DNA of 51,553 nucleotides, from contig JAHBMJ010000291.1 of NCBI GenBank assembly GCA_018398765.1, positions 1 to 51,553 on the forward strand, read 5' to 3'. The number at the start of each line of letters is the position of its first letter. The first letter of the stretch is position 1. Source of the stretch: Chromera velia (Eukaryota > Sar > Chromeraceae). Shown piece by piece: positions 35,249 through 50,939 of this stretch. The notes under the pieces were generated by a model. That model was given only the letters and a program-made list of their open reading frames with translations. It was not told where the DNA came from and ran no database searches. A program made the position numbers and the translations under genes.

Positions 35249-37526
35249 ACATACAGAGAGAGAGAGAGAGAGATACAGAAGGGGAGAGAGAAGGACATAC
35301 ACACTACATGTACTGAGAGAGAGAGACATTGAGTTCTCGAGAGGGAGAGAACAAGCGAGCAAGGAAGAGAGAAAAAAAGAAAAAGAGACTGACGAGGAAA
35401 GAAATAGAAGAAACATTGGAAATAAATTTGTATAGAGGAACATGAGAGCAGATGCAGCACAAGAATGAGTCACTTACGTCTTTGTATTTGATTGCGTCTG
35501 GGTGTTCGCAAAAAGACCCCCATCCCTCCACCGTTGTGTTGGTCAGGATTTCGGGAAACTACACGGTGTTGTAGTAGACTTTCTGCCGTTTCTTCCTGCC
35601 CCGAGTGGCGCCACTTTGGGAGATAGAGGCGGCACTCGCAGAGCTGCTGCCTGAAATAGAACCGCCAACGCAGGAGACGGAGTCTGCTGCAGTCACCATA
35701 GCATCGGCGTTGGTGGGGCTACCTCCTTCTTGCCCCGCTTGGAGGCCTTGCTCCCCTTCCCCATCACTCCCTTCCAGGGGGGGAGGAATGCCAGCTCCGA
35801 TGACCAACCCGACAGACACGCTGCCCTGTCCCCTCCTTGCAAAACGTGATCGGAGGGAATCTTCCCCTTCATCGGAAGGGATGGAAACGGGTAGAAGTGT
35901 CGTCCAGACATGACCGAAGACCTTTCGGTCACTATCAGTCATGGCCCTCTGAACAGTGTCCAAAGCAGACCACAGGGTCTGCTCCCTGGCGGGCCTCATG
36001 ATGAAGATGATGGTCACCGTCTCGGCAGAATGGATTATGGCGATCTGGTCAAGGAGCTTGTTCAGTTGCGTCTGCATGCAAACAATAATATTTCAAACAG
36101 GTACAGAACGGTACACCGGTGGCTTCAAAACAAAAAAGGCAGACAAAGAACAGAAAAGAATCAGAAGAGAAAAAACAGATCGCGCGAGATCAGAGCCTGC
36201 ATGATCGTAAAGATGCACAAACTGAGAAAGAGCCTGGCATCGAATGAACAGTCAGACGAGTCAGAGGTACGGTCACTCTCCTCTTGCGGCAGCAACGATT
36301 TACACCGATAAGCACTCAGCGGGTCTTTTAAAGATAGGGCTGCTGCAGGTACCGGGCACTAATAATGCCCTGGGCATACTACGTAGACAATCACTGCCGG
36401 TGCAACGAGGCTTGGCTCATACCATACGCAGCAGACTTCTGTCCAACCGACAGGGCCCTATCAACGACCAGTTTCATCATTTCTCGCACGTTCTGAGAAA
36501 AGTAGATGCGGAAAGGTAGAGAGAGGGAGAAAGAGACTGTCAGAACCGTCAAATAAAAGAGAGAACGACTGACGTCTTTCAGAGCCCCAAGAGAACTTCT
36601 AGTAGAATTTCCAGAACCCAGGCCAGGCATTTGCTGGTTCGGGTCAAGGTGGAGAAACGCGAGCACCAGAGAAGCGTTCTTCCCCAGCGAACTGAGAACA
36701 GGCTTCACACCTGCCCACGCAGGGACAATTCTCATACGCCCAAGCACTTTCGTGCGAACGAAGTTCATGTCGGCCTCCTGAATTTTCTGTTTGTGCTCTT
36801 TCTGAAGTCGGTCTAGAGTGAGCAGCTTTCTCTGTCTGGCCTCAAGGTGTTGTTGCTGCTGAACTTCGCGAGCTTCAGATGACTTGATGTCATCTTTCTC
36901 CTTGTTCTCGCGCAACTTGTTCCACGCATCCTCTACCTGTTTGTTGAACTGGTCGTCCTCGACTTCCTACTGTCGAGCATTCAGCAGATCGGTCATGCTC
37001 TGCTCGGAGTTCATGTGCTCAACGATCTCGTTCCAGGTGTTGATGAAGTAGTCCAGTTTTGTCAATGCCGTACGCTCAGCATCATCAGCTCCATCCTTCT
37101 TCTTCTTAACCGCGTTGTTCCATGCAGTCAAGGCCTTCAGGGCAAGCTCGTTCTTCCCTCCTGCCACGTCCGTCTCGATCTTGTTCTTGAACTCGACGAA
37201 AACGTTGGAGTTGATCAGCATCTCCGGAAGTCGTTTCTCGTCGTCCCCGTACTTCTCCTGGCATGCCTTCCAGATCTCCTCTTCGAAGATGGCCAGCACG
37301 ACCTTTCTCTCAAAAAACTTTGGCACGGTCAAGGAGCAGACGTTCTTCGCCGCATCAATCACCGCCAGCGTCGCAGCCTGCATGCATGATAATCAAAAAC
37401 ACAGTGTTTCACATACAGACACACCGTTACAAAGATATACAGACATTGTACATAGACAAAAACAAAGTCACAAACACATACACGCATGCACGCATACACA
37501 CATTCACACCTTCACACATACACCTT

Positions 37527-37604
<78 letters not shown>

Positions 37605-37647
37605 CAGAAAGAGAGCGACAGAGAGAGAGAAAGAGAGACAGAGAGAC

Positions 37648-37684
<37 letters not shown>

Positions 37685-40249
37685 GAGGGGCAGAGGGGAG
37701 GGAGGGAGGGGAAGAGAGAGAGAGAGAGAGACAGAGAGAGAGACAGAGACAGAGAAAGAGAGGGAAAGAAAGAGCAGCATTTGCTTAGTACCCGCTTTTG
37801 TAGTAGGGCACTCTCCCCGACAGATGGTTCCTTTCTCGGTTTGTCCATCATGTGCATGCAGGTTGCCTGCAGCATGCAAAGTAATCCAGAAGCAAATGGA
37901 AAAAAATGAAGAAACGGAGAAGAAATTTAGAAGGATCCAAATCGATCTTAGAGGGAAAAGAGAAAGAAAATGTAGAGAGGCAGAACAACAGTCAGCAGCA
38001 TGAAACATGAAGACCAACAGTTAAAGACAGACCCTACCACCATAGCCAAGGGCAACCGAAGAGCACCACCCAAAGGGGTAGAAAATCAGCGATCTTACTT
38101 TTCACTCAACTGGTCCTGTCTTTATTAAAAACAGGTTTGCTAAGGAGGCACACTGCAAAACGGTCTATTTCTGCCAACCCGCAAGAAGTTCTCTGTTCAA
38201 CTTGTCAGTCGTTTCAGGCCTCTTGTCTGACACGTTTGACTGCCCAATCTCTTTTTTCTATGCATTGCTCTGACGGGATCCAAGCCAGAATCCTGATGCT
38301 TACATCCTCACAGACAATGCAATACATTACAAAGAAACAAATGCACACAACAATTGACCGACCTCTTTAAGGCTTGTGATTCCTTGGAGCACGACACTCT
38401 TCTCCTTTTGCTTCATGTTCTGGATGCCCATCCGCTTCTTCGCCAGCTCCCAATAGAGTGCCGCAACCTTCATGTCCAAAATGTCCAGAGTTTCATCGCT
38501 GTAGCACTCCCAAAGGATGAAGAAGCGTCGGAGCTGCGTCTTCGAGATATCCTCGCCGATCCTCGTCACAGAGTGGAAGTATTTGGCAACCATGTTGAGG
38601 TCGGTCTTATCGAGGTCAACGTTGTTCAGCTTGGCTGCGGCCATGCACATATACCTCCATCTGGCCCTCAGTGTCCGGCTGAGTGGAGGCATCTCCAGGC
38701 TCCTTTGGATCTTCTCTCCTGTAAAGAACAATCAAAAGAGAGGGAGAAATGAATGAGTCCTTCATATCATGTATACAGTGACTGTCTGCCTCAGCGATAA
38801 AAAAAAACAGGTCACACCCAGGTCTCGGTATTGTTAGAGACTCTGCGGTGCCGACGGCTCTGCAACAATACTGCACCAGCCGGTTTCATATTGTTGGAGG
38901 GGGGTCAAAAAATGGAAATTTCCAAAAGCCCACATATAAAACATCGCTTCCGATAACCAAACCGAGCGATCCCCCACCTCAACAAAAAAGTGAAATTTTG
39001 ACCCCCCCCCCAACAATATCGAACCGGCCGGTTTGGTATTGTTGGGAAGTCGTCGGCACCGTTAATTGCCACAACAATAAGCGATACAAGTGTTGTTTGA
39101 AAAGCAAAAACCAAAAGCAATATGAAACCACCCATCCGCAATGCATTCCGAAGCCATCGCGCACCTCCTGAGAAAATTTTTTTTTTTTGACCCCCGCCCT
39201 CCCCAGCCCCAGCTGCCTAACACCCCCAGCCCCCCTCCGCCGTCTCCGCCATCTCCGCCGTCTCCGCTGTCTCCGCCGTCTCCGCCGTCTCCGCCGTCTC
39301 TGCCGTCTCCGCCGTTTCCGCCGTCTCCACCGTCTCCGCCGTCTCCGTATACTAACCCGCCCCCTCGATCTCTCTGCGTCTTGTTCCCCACACGCCCACC
39401 CCCTCACCGTCCCCCCCCCCACACACCCCCACACACATCCCGCTCTCCTCCCAGGGCCTCATGCTCCTCCACTCTGATCCCTTCCTTCTGTTTCCTCTCT
39501 TTCTTTCTCCCGATGTGAGACAGACTTAGTCTCTTTTCACCCTGTCCATACTTCCCTGCAAATTGAGAGAGCCTTTCACCACTCTGGCATGCCTAGCTGG
39601 CACCGTGACGCACACATTGTCAATCAATCATTCAAAGTATCAACCCATTTGTCTGTCCCCTCAGGCACTCACCTTCAAGAATGGCGACCGCCGCCGCCCG
39701 CTCCTTGATGTTTGGAAAGAACATCACTGGGTAGGCTTGCAGCTGCTGGAGCTCTTTGTCTGTCAAGTCCTTGTGGGGCAGCTCGTGCAAGTGCGCGGTG
39801 ATGAGGAAAATGTGTGACATCACTACTGCCGCTCCATCGATGAACTGAAATTCCTTAGTTCCCGCCGGGATGTATACCCACGGCCGTGCATCCTCATCCC
39901 ACTCGCCAGACCGAATGTTCACCAGGGCTGACACGACCTTCGAGGGAGAGAGTTCATCCCTGCACAGGTGTGGATTCAAAAGGAAAAGAGGAAGAGACAC
40001 GGGGTGACGTTCTTTGCTCTCGCCGCTGCCTGGCCCAGCTGCAGAGGGATGGTGGGTTTTGACATATTCTGCCGCGTTCTTCTCGCAGACAGCTTCAGGA
40101 ACCAGCTTCTTCTCCATCATAAACGTCTTTATGTCCTCATGTCTTACTCTGACAAACGGAGTCTCAACAAATGAATCTTCAAGCCACGTGCAGACTCTCT
40201 TTCCCGCAGGGCCGAATTGTTCAGCCTTGAGGCCGTCTGCCTCACTCAT
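33248..40249 (-). CDS. Six-exon transposon cargo gene with a C-terminal methyltransferase-like domain (in-frame stops)
   Basis: Exons with matching phases: 40249-39673, 38718-38363, 37377-36574, 36492-36448, 36071-35478 and 34744-33248, about 1,290 codons. Exons 1-5 are unrecognised: mixed alpha/beta sequence, a coiled-coil-like Gln/Glu/Lys stretch near 36850 and a Ser-rich linker near 35640. Exon 6 starts YYGKLVVSPFEFKPILLAE, passes a long Lys/Glu/Arg low-complexity region and an acidic tail (SESEEESSASSNE), and ends in a region with VDLGSGGGIPC (motif I of class I SAM methyltransferases; DOT1-like at best) followed by a conserved-looking helix (MRIKCAQWLAE). In-frame stops: TAG at 36967, 35559 and 34436, TAA at 34013, TGA at 33866; no frameshift is needed anywhere. 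A product needs readthrough, recoding, or the gene is decaying. The methyltransferase part might instead be a separate gene after the TGA, but it has no start codon before motif I. Confidence 0.55.
34828..35328. repeat. 500-bp compound (CA)n, (GA)n, (GACA)n microsatellite in cargo-gene intron 5
   Basis: CA, GA, GACA, CA, GCATGCAC, CA and GA tracts in series between exon 5 and exon 6. On the gene strand it is TG/CT, pyrimidine-rich toward the acceptor. Confidence 0.9.
37537..37768. repeat. (CA)n-(GA)n microsatellite in cargo-gene intron 2
   Basis: A short CA tract followed by ~200 bp of GA-rich sequence, between exons 2 and 3. Confidence 0.9.
38828..39095. repeat. Fold-back (MITE-like) inverted repeat in cargo-gene intron 1
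   Basis: Two ~85-bp arms mirror each other. The left arm has GGTGCCGACGGC, CAACAATA, CCGGTT, TATTGTTGG and GGGGGGTCAAAA; the right arm read in reverse has GGTGCCGACGAC, CAACAATA, CCGGTT, TATTGTTGG and a longer G run with TCAAAA. About 80 bp lie between the arms. Each arm also has an internal CAACAATA/TATTGTTG palindrome. No coding is seen. Confidence 0.7.
39225..39350. repeat. 9-bp minisatellite (TCTCCGCCG unit)
   Basis: About a dozen copies of a 9-bp unit with single-base variants, in cargo-gene intron 1. Confidence 0.85.
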
Positions 40250-40777
40250 CGCAAGCCAAAAGAAAACTGCAACAAGACCACAGAGATGACACGGCAGACT
40301 GTGCAGGTCAGCAACGATCAGGCCAGGCTTGAGGAACAGCTAAATGACTGTATGTCAGTCCGGAAGACAAGAAGCCGAGGAAACGAAGGGATGAAAAGCA
40401 CTCACTGACAGTCTGGGGATTGCGAGACGGATGGACGCCGAGAGTTGAAAAACGTTTGCACGCGTGTGCGTGTCCCGGAAAGAACTGTGATGCTTGCCCC
40501 GGAAAGAACTGCGATGCTGCCCCCGGAAAGAGTGGTGATGGCCCAGCCCGCATCTGCCAACACTTCAGAGACTCAGTCGGCGCCGGAGACGGCAACTTGC
40601 ATGAAGCCAACTTGAAGCCTCTTGGTCTTTGAAGCAAAGGTCACTGTGACAGTGTGACTACAAGTCACTGAAGTCATGTTGATTGAGAAGTGTACGACGC
40701 TTTGCAGACGTGAGTTTCATTTTTGAATCCCGTTTTTCCAGAGTCGTTTGGCTGCGTCTTTCCATGCCGGCTGAGCA
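40250..40777. promoter_or_regulatory. Divergent upstream region of the transposon with three 24-bp tandem repeats
   Basis: It lies between the starts of the minus-strand cargo gene (40249) and the plus-strand transposase (40778). Three direct 24-bp units (40471-40542) share CCCGGAAAGA. A regulatory or transposase-binding role is inferred from position only. Confidence 0.4.
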
Positions 40778-44485
<3,708 letters not shown>

Positions 44486-44751
44486 ACCGGAAATAAGGTG
44501 TACACTTAGGCTAAGTCCATGGTAGGCTCACATGCACTCACAAGCAAGCACACTCTCAAATTCTAGTTATGATCTCATATTTACTGAGAAGCTTTAGTAT
44601 TTTAGTTCTACATTTAGGTTTACTAATAAAAAAAGATTAAAAGCATATTAGAAATTTAATTATTGACAATTAATGAACCAACAAAAACTGAGTTACATTC
44701 TAGTATATGTGTAATTTAATTTTTAAAAAATCTAGAATAATAATACTAATT
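44486..44751. other. TA-rich right subterminal region of the DNA transposon
   Basis: No gene is seen. AT-rich sequence between the transposase stop and the right inverted repeat. Confidence 0.5.
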
Positions 44752-44802
44752 ATATAAAGGTCAGACTTCAGCATAAAGGTCCAGTTTCAAGCATAGGGAC
44801 TT
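44752..44802 (-). repeat. Right terminal inverted repeat of the DNA transposon
   Basis: 51 bp mirroring the left end; its outermost bases are AGGGACTT on the plus strand, followed by the target duplication CTGT. Confidence 0.9.
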
Positions 44803-44806
44803 CTGT

Positions 44807-46828
44807 AGGTTTCAACGTTCTTTCTGTCATCCTGGAAGCCTTTACACACCAATCTGGCCTTGGGGACTCTCTCTCCACCTTTCATCTTCCAGGTTAAAAC
44901 CCACCGCGTCTTCATCACCCGTCTCCTTGCAGGTACTCGCACACCCCCCACCTTGAGGACCTCATTTCTCTGAAAACTCTTCAGTTCCTCTCTCATGGCT
45001 CCATCGTGACTTCCATTTCTCACTTCCTCTTCCGTTGCCATGACATGTCTTTTTTAGGGATTCACATGTGCCATCATGACGTCAATGATTTTCTTATCAA
45101 CCGATAGACGCGTGACTCTCTTTTCCTTTTCCTTCTTTTCCTTCTCCCTCTTCCTCCCATCGTCCTATGCCTCTTGCACTCCCTCATCTTCCTGTGCTAC
45201 CTGCACTCCCTTCTCTTCTCTGCTGCTGGTTGGCCCACTCTCGTGAGCAAGCAGGCCGGCTGCAGCGGTTCCGCTATCAGACTTCAGAAGATTTGCCCCA
45301 AAGAGAGAGTCATCATCAGGGATGTCTGGCAGAACAATCTCTTCCTCCCTCTCTGTCTCTTCAGACTCAGCAGCTGGTGCAGCGTCCCACCCCGACTGCT
45401 TTGCCTCTTCCCACTCACTCTCTACCCCCTGCTGCTGGGCTCGTGCTTCCAGTTGGCCGGCTGGAAGACGTGAACCTGCAGCACCCTGAGAGGGAAGAGA
45501 AAACGGTGCAGAAACACTTGCTGGCTGACTTCCCACGACGTCCTCCAACTGACGGACAGCCGCAGCGGAAATACCATCGAAGAAATTGCCTGCACACGAG
45601 AAGAAGAGAGGACAACAACAGGGTCAGCACCCCCTATCGCATTGGCATCGACCTCTCCATCATCATTGAAAGAGAAGTCGGAAAAACGATCCATATCATC
45701 GGCAGGTGCAGCTGCCGCACCCCCGAACTCTGCAAGGTCAGGGGAAACATTCATCCCATACCATTCAATCAAAGAAACACCACTTGGATACACACGCAAA
45801 GGCTTCCATCCACGTCTATTCTCTGTCTTCACAATCACCATCACGCAAGACTCACTCTCAACACCACAAAAAATTCCTTCCTTCCCATACACAGGCAAGC
45901 CAGACGAAGGGAGGGGACGAGAGTCAGTCACCACAACACGATCTCCAACAGAGATTGGAGAAATAGAACGGGCAGCCTCAGAACCAAACATAAAAGAGTC
46001 AGGTGACATACCAGTCGCACTGCACACACACTCATTCAATGCATCGATCACACCATTGAAGAGCCATTTGCCACAGTAACGAGGCAGATCCAAGTCAGAG
46101 AGCAACTTTCAAAGGAGACGCTTGATCGTACGATTCATTCTTTCTGCTTTCCCTTGCGGCTGTGGTGTATACACAGGGCCTCTCTGATGAACGATGGTCT
46201 CCTGGTCACACACATACTCATACTGGCCTTTCTTTTTCCCAATGAATTCTTTTCTGTTATCTGTGCAGACAATCTGGGGCTTTGCTTTTATTTTCAATTT
46301 CTCGGCCAGTCTCTCCCACTTCCGACACCAAGCAGTCAGATGACGGGCAGCCTTTCCTTTCAAGGGAAGAATCATTCCAGACATACGGCCAGACGCAGAA
46401 TCGACAATCACAGAGGCAGGCTTACCACCAGGCAAGAAAAACACATCATGAATGATGCGATCATTGAATTTTTCCTTTGCCATGCCTTCTTTGCTCTTCT
46501 GAGGGATTCTCTTCATGAGTGCATTCACCTCTCTGCATCGACGGCACACGTGTCTAATCTCATCACACGCTTTCGTACTTACACGAGAAGCTAGACCTTT
46601 CTCCTTCAAAGTCGCATACAGACGAGTGCCAGTAGAGTGCCCAAAACGCTTGTGCCACATCAAAACTTCTCGCAAACTCATCTGACCTGAAGAAAGGAAC
46701 TGAAGGCGCCACGATCTCTGCGATCCCAGCTGGTGTGGCGGGCGCTCCCGCTGTTCTCCCTCCTTCAAACTATCTTTCTGCAAAGAGGACGAGCCCCCAT
46801 GCAATGCAGACACATCAGTCTGACACAC
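44807..46828 (-). pseudogene. copia pol, 5' half (pre-integrase finger, integrase, start of RT)
   Basis: On the minus strand from 46828: the GAG-pre-integrase zinc finger (WHKRFGHS, then HVCRRC), an integrase core with VIVDSASG (first Asp), QIVCTDNRKEF (second Asp) and YTPQPQGKAERMNRT (Glu), then the integrase C-terminal region, a long acidic linker, and the RT N-terminus (TRWVLTWKMKGG, then KARLVCKGF). The frame is broken by TGA at 46109, a frameshift near 45600, TAG at 45165 and TAA at 45054. It is cut at the nested transposon at 44806. No gag or protease precedes it. Confidence 0.88.
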
Positions 46829-46832
46829 TGAT

Positions 46833-47046
46833 TGATAAAGATTCCGTCATACTTTCAGGTTCATAGGAGAGGCCGCCTGTCTTGGCTTTAGCTAGAGATA
46901 TACGCTACGATAGATCGATCAGTTTCTGCATGCATTGCTATGCATTGCTACATTGCAACTCTGCATCTCTGTGCATCACGCCTCTCTATGCGCGCGCGGC
47001 CTACTGCCAACGGCCCCGGAAAGCGGCCCAGGGAGAAATCCCAACA
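46833..47046 (-). repeat. copia 5' LTR
   Basis: 214 bp, TG...CA, flanked outside by TAAAA, matching the left target-site copy. Confidence 0.9.
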
Positions 47047-47169
47047 TAAAACATCAAATTTGCATACATATACAGGTACGTTGCGATTATACAAGCTATA
47101 GTATATATATAAGCATATATAAGCATACAAAAAGTTGATAAAAAAAAAATGTTAGCTGAACTAACATTT

Positions 47170-47634
47170 TGCTTTGTCCCTCCTGTCCGGCCACCTTATG
47201 GCGTCCAGACAGAAGGTAAAGCGAGGACAAGAACCTTAGAGAAACTCTAGAGAAGGAACGTGAGCAACACTTATTCAGGCAACAGTTTACAGAAGGTTTA
47301 GCTCTAGAGCTATCTGGGATTCCAATCAGCTAGGTTCATTCTATCATTGCACAATCTCTACTTATGCTCCTCTCTGTTCCTCTCTCTCAGAGTCTCAGAC
47401 TCCCGATCTATGCCAAACAGACATCAGACTTAAATGATGCTATCCGTTGCTTGAGTAACATGTTGCATGCTTGAATACGAAGGTCAGACTCGATCGATTT
47501 CAACAATTTTGATCGACGCGCACGATATATACGAAATAAAGCGCGGCGGCGGAGCCTGGCGTCGGCATGCGGGCTCATTCAGATACAGCGCATGCGAGGG
47601 CCCAGAGGGCGGCGCCACAGGGTAGGACTCCACA
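47170..47634 (-). repeat. LTR, left copy
   Basis: 465 bp, TGCTTTG start and CCACA end on the plus strand. Confidence 0.8.
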
Positions 47635-49661
47635 GATCCCCCCCGGCTACAGACAAGAAAATCGCGTCCCCGCGATCAGGCAGACACATTCGAGCATGCG
47701 CGGAAAGGGAAAAAAGGTGAGCAAAAGAACACGATCAACCACACATAATGCAAACCCACACAACCAATAGAATATTTCAAACCATGTAGTCGAAAAAATG
47801 AAATCTCGAACGTCCTCATACCATGACAGATGTAAGGAAGAACAAATCAAGACAACAGATATCAACGAACAAACGGCCGTGAACGGCAGCCGGTCAGACC
47901 TATCGGAAGGAGACGCCTGGTGGTACACCGTCTGGCTCTACGCAGATGCTCGCATAGAGACGGCTAGCTCCACTAAGGCCCCCATCAACTCCCGTGCTGC
48001 GAGGGGGAGAGGCGATACCCAGAGAACCCAGAGGGCCTCCAAAGCACCGGCATCCCCCTGCAGGGAGAGGATGTAGAATGGACACAGAGACATGCACGGG
48101 CTGTCCCCTCGCTTTTTCTTCTTTTCTCGTTGAACTAGACATCTCTTTAAAGATTTCTTCTCCTTTTGCTCCTCCTCTACTCATTTTCTCTCCGCCTCTT
48201 CCAGTCTCTTTTTCTTAAATTAAAAAGGAAGCCAGAGATAACCCAAAACGTTTCAAAGCAGCAGAAGGAAGTGAGAAGGAGACAGTGAATGAAAGCGCCC
48301 CCTCGTGTGCTCGTGCTCTCAGCCACATGAGGGGTCTGACTCCCAAGCCACACACAAAGAAGAGAAGCCGAGAGAGAAGAAAGGTCACTCTTCCAAAAGG
48401 AGCTCCAGAAGGTCCAAATGCGCGGCACATGCGGCGCTCGGCTTGTTGCTCTCGCAGTCCGCCTCTTTGATGCTCAGCTTTGCAATGAGCTCACTCCCCC
48501 CCCAAGTTCAGTGCAGGGGCGCAAGGGCGGTCACAGGCAGTCGCGGGCATGCGTGGGCATAAGCATATGGAGGTGACAATCAGGCACTGCCAGTCCTCTG
48601 CCCGCATTTTATATGCAGCTGACGTAGGGGTAGGCGATCGACTTCGAGTTCTCGTTGATAGAAGGGCTTGGCCGTCTCGTCGAGCATAAATACATTTTGC
48701 GCGTGTCAGCGGCTACATAAAGGGAGGGAGGGAAGCGACCAGACACATTGCAGACTGCTCCGCTGGTTTCTTTCTATCTCGTCTCTTCTTTCTATCTCAT
48801 TTTATCCCTTTGCTGCTCTTTTTGACACATGAACTCTCAACTTCAGATAAAAGATGCTCCAGTCACACTCAGTCGCTAGTACTTCGCATACTCTCGGCCA
48901 GCCTTGATTCGATTCGCCCCCCCCACCCCGAAGCAAACCCCCCTCCCCCTCTTTCCCCCCCTTTCCCTCCCTCTCCCCCCTTCCCCATTGTCCCCCCTTC
49001 TCCCCCTTCCCCCATGACCCGCTTTGCCCTTCCCAATCCCTGTTAAAAATTTTGCCAGCGCCGGCAAGAGATGAGGCGGCAGCTGCCGTATGCCCTACTC
49101 TGTCTCTCAGTAGGTCTGCCGCGACCCTTCTGCCTCTCTTGCCGTCGAGGGCAGGCTCGATATCATTTTGTACCCCTTCCTTACTTCCCCTTCCTTCCTA
49201 CTCCAGGCTCGCCGTATCGGGATCCCAGAGCAGAAGGCCTTCCCCAGCTAGCACACCGGCCGTCACTGCGTTGTTCCATGTGGAACGCCGCCACCTGTCT
49301 CTTCTGTCTGTTTAACATGCATGCAGAGTCTCGCGCACCTGATCGAACCGCCACTCATTAAATGATCTACGCAATAGCCAGACAGCCAGAAACGATAAGC
49401 TCTCTCTCGGAAGAAAACGGCAGCATTGCAGACACATGGAGAGGCAAAAGGCGTCTTCTTATGTTTGAATGCTGTCGGAGGACCAGTCCAGACAGACCTA
49501 GACACGCTGGAGGTGTTTGCAAGCCACAAAGGTGGTCGGCCTCTTGCAGACAAGCAAGCAACCAACAGCAAAGACAAGTGAAGGTGATCAACCGACACCC
49601 ATCTGGAAGACGGAGACAGTTACAGAATCAAAAGGCATAAGACAAGCACTCTACTGGCCGT

Positions 49662-49992
49662 TTAAATTGTGATCTGCTTGTAGGCGGCGGTCTCAATGAA
49701 GTCAAGCTCCTCAAAAGTCCGAGCAACACCAAGCAACATCTCCACCATCGGTTTTGGCGACCTCCAACGTCTTCGGGCTCTCCACCCAAGGACAAAGGCA
49801 AAGTCTAGGATCAGACTCAAAAGAGATCTCCAAAAGAGGATTCCAGACAGCTTGGGACGCAAGGGGATGTTGAATTCCCCTACTTACGGTCTTTGCCTGA
49901 CCGTGCCCGTATCGTTGTAATCGGCTTTCAACTGTTGCGCAAAAAGAAGATCTGATCTCTATCACAGAAGGAAAACGAGAGTTGACACTCAT
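49662..49992 (-). other. Open frames inside the third LTR element, possibly a captured fragment
   Basis: An ATG at 49992 lies just after the primer site and opens a 35-codon frame ending at a perfect donor (ACC|GTAAGT, 49888). A second frame, ending at TAA 49662, encodes a hydrophobic stretch (SLLSLILDFAFVLGW), an Arg-rich turn and a charged tail (ARTFEELDFIETAAYKQ). Joining them at the nearest acceptor would need a 37-bp intron, much shorter than others here, so the structure is uncertain. No family is recognised. Confidence 0.3.
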
Positions 49993-50013
49993 CGAGCTGA
50001 GCGGTCACCATAA

Positions 50014-50486
50014 TGCTTCGTCCCTCCTGTCCGGCCACCTTATGGCGTCCAGACAGAAGATAAAGCGAGGACAAGAACCTTAGGGAAACTCTAGAGAAGG
50101 AACGTGAGCAACACTTATTCAGGCAACAGTTTACAGAAGGTTTAGCTCTAGAGCTATCTAGGATTCCAATCAGCTAGGTTTATTCTATCATTGCACAATC
50201 TTCACTTATGCTCCTCTCTGTTCTTCTCTCTCAGAGTCTCAGACTCCCGATCTATGCCAAACAGACATCAGACTCAAACGATGCTATCCGTTGCTTAAGT
50301 AACATGTTGCATGCTTAAATACGAAGGTCAGACTCGATCGATTTCAACAATTTTGATCGACGCGCGCGATATATACGAAACAAAGCATCGGCATGCGGCA
50401 TGCGGGCCTGGCGTCGGCATGCGGGCTCATTCAGATACAGCGCATGCGAGGGTCCAGAGGGCGGCGCCACAGGGTAGGACTTCACA
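50014..50486 (-). repeat. LTR, right copy
   Basis: 473 bp; it differs from the left copy by transitions and an indel block around 50385-50415. Confidence 0.8.
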
Positions 50487-50863
50487 ATTTTTTTGAGACT
50501 TAAAGTCTGATCAAGTTTACTCAGCGGCTAATAATATGTTGAATGAGGTCTGAGGCTCCTAGATTGACGTATTAATTAGTTTGATATATAATTGATTTAC
50601 GTAATTTACCTTGGCGCTTAATTTATGCACTAGTTCATGCATGGATGCACATATTTTTCTCAGAAAACAAAAAAAGATTGATAGAGCAATCAAGGCAATT
50701 TGAATCCAGATTGAAGAAACATATATAGTGCGACGGCATCAAATAATATGAAATGACTACGTACTTTATGCAATGATAGTCTGTTCTTTTTGCGCCCTGC
50801 AAAGTTTGCACACCAGTCATACACCAAAGTGGTTCAAGGTGGATACGCGGACGAGAGAGAGAC

Positions 50864-50901
<38 letters not shown>

Positions 50902-50906
50902 TGTGA

Positions 50907-50939
<33 letters not shown>
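50487..50939. other. TA-rich spacer and (GA)n-(TG)n microsatellite
   Basis: AT-rich up to about 50770, then a GA/TG simple repeat at 50853-50939 touching the stop codon of the dioxygenase gene. No gene is seen. Confidence 0.6.

Larger units (their letters stand above)
47170..50486 (-). mobile_element. LTR element without recognisable pol (non-autonomous)
   Basis: Direct repeats 47170-47634 and 50014-50486 begin TG and end CA. On the minus strand a primer-site-like TGGTGACCGCTCAG lies three bases inside the right LTR, and a purine tract (GGGGGGGGATC) directly precedes the left LTR, so the element runs minus. The flanks share ATTT (47166-47169, 50487-50490), weak evidence because the sequence is T-rich. 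The 2.38-kb interior shows no gag-pol motif. The LTRs differ by about 16 transitions, no transversion outside one indel-rich block. Confidence 0.8.

Noticed and set aside
34776-35473. Long open frames of His/Thr, Cys/Val or Arg/Glu repeats on both strands
   Set aside because: They are translations of (CA)n, (GA)n and (GACA)n in all frames and lie in an intron with good splice sites at both sides; not genes. The same applies at 11047-11400, 20710-20939, 37486-37788 and 42758-43084.
39141-39518. Proline/serine-rich protein from the CTCCGC minisatellite
   Set aside because: It is a translation of a 9-bp minisatellite inside an intron, with no splice or start support.
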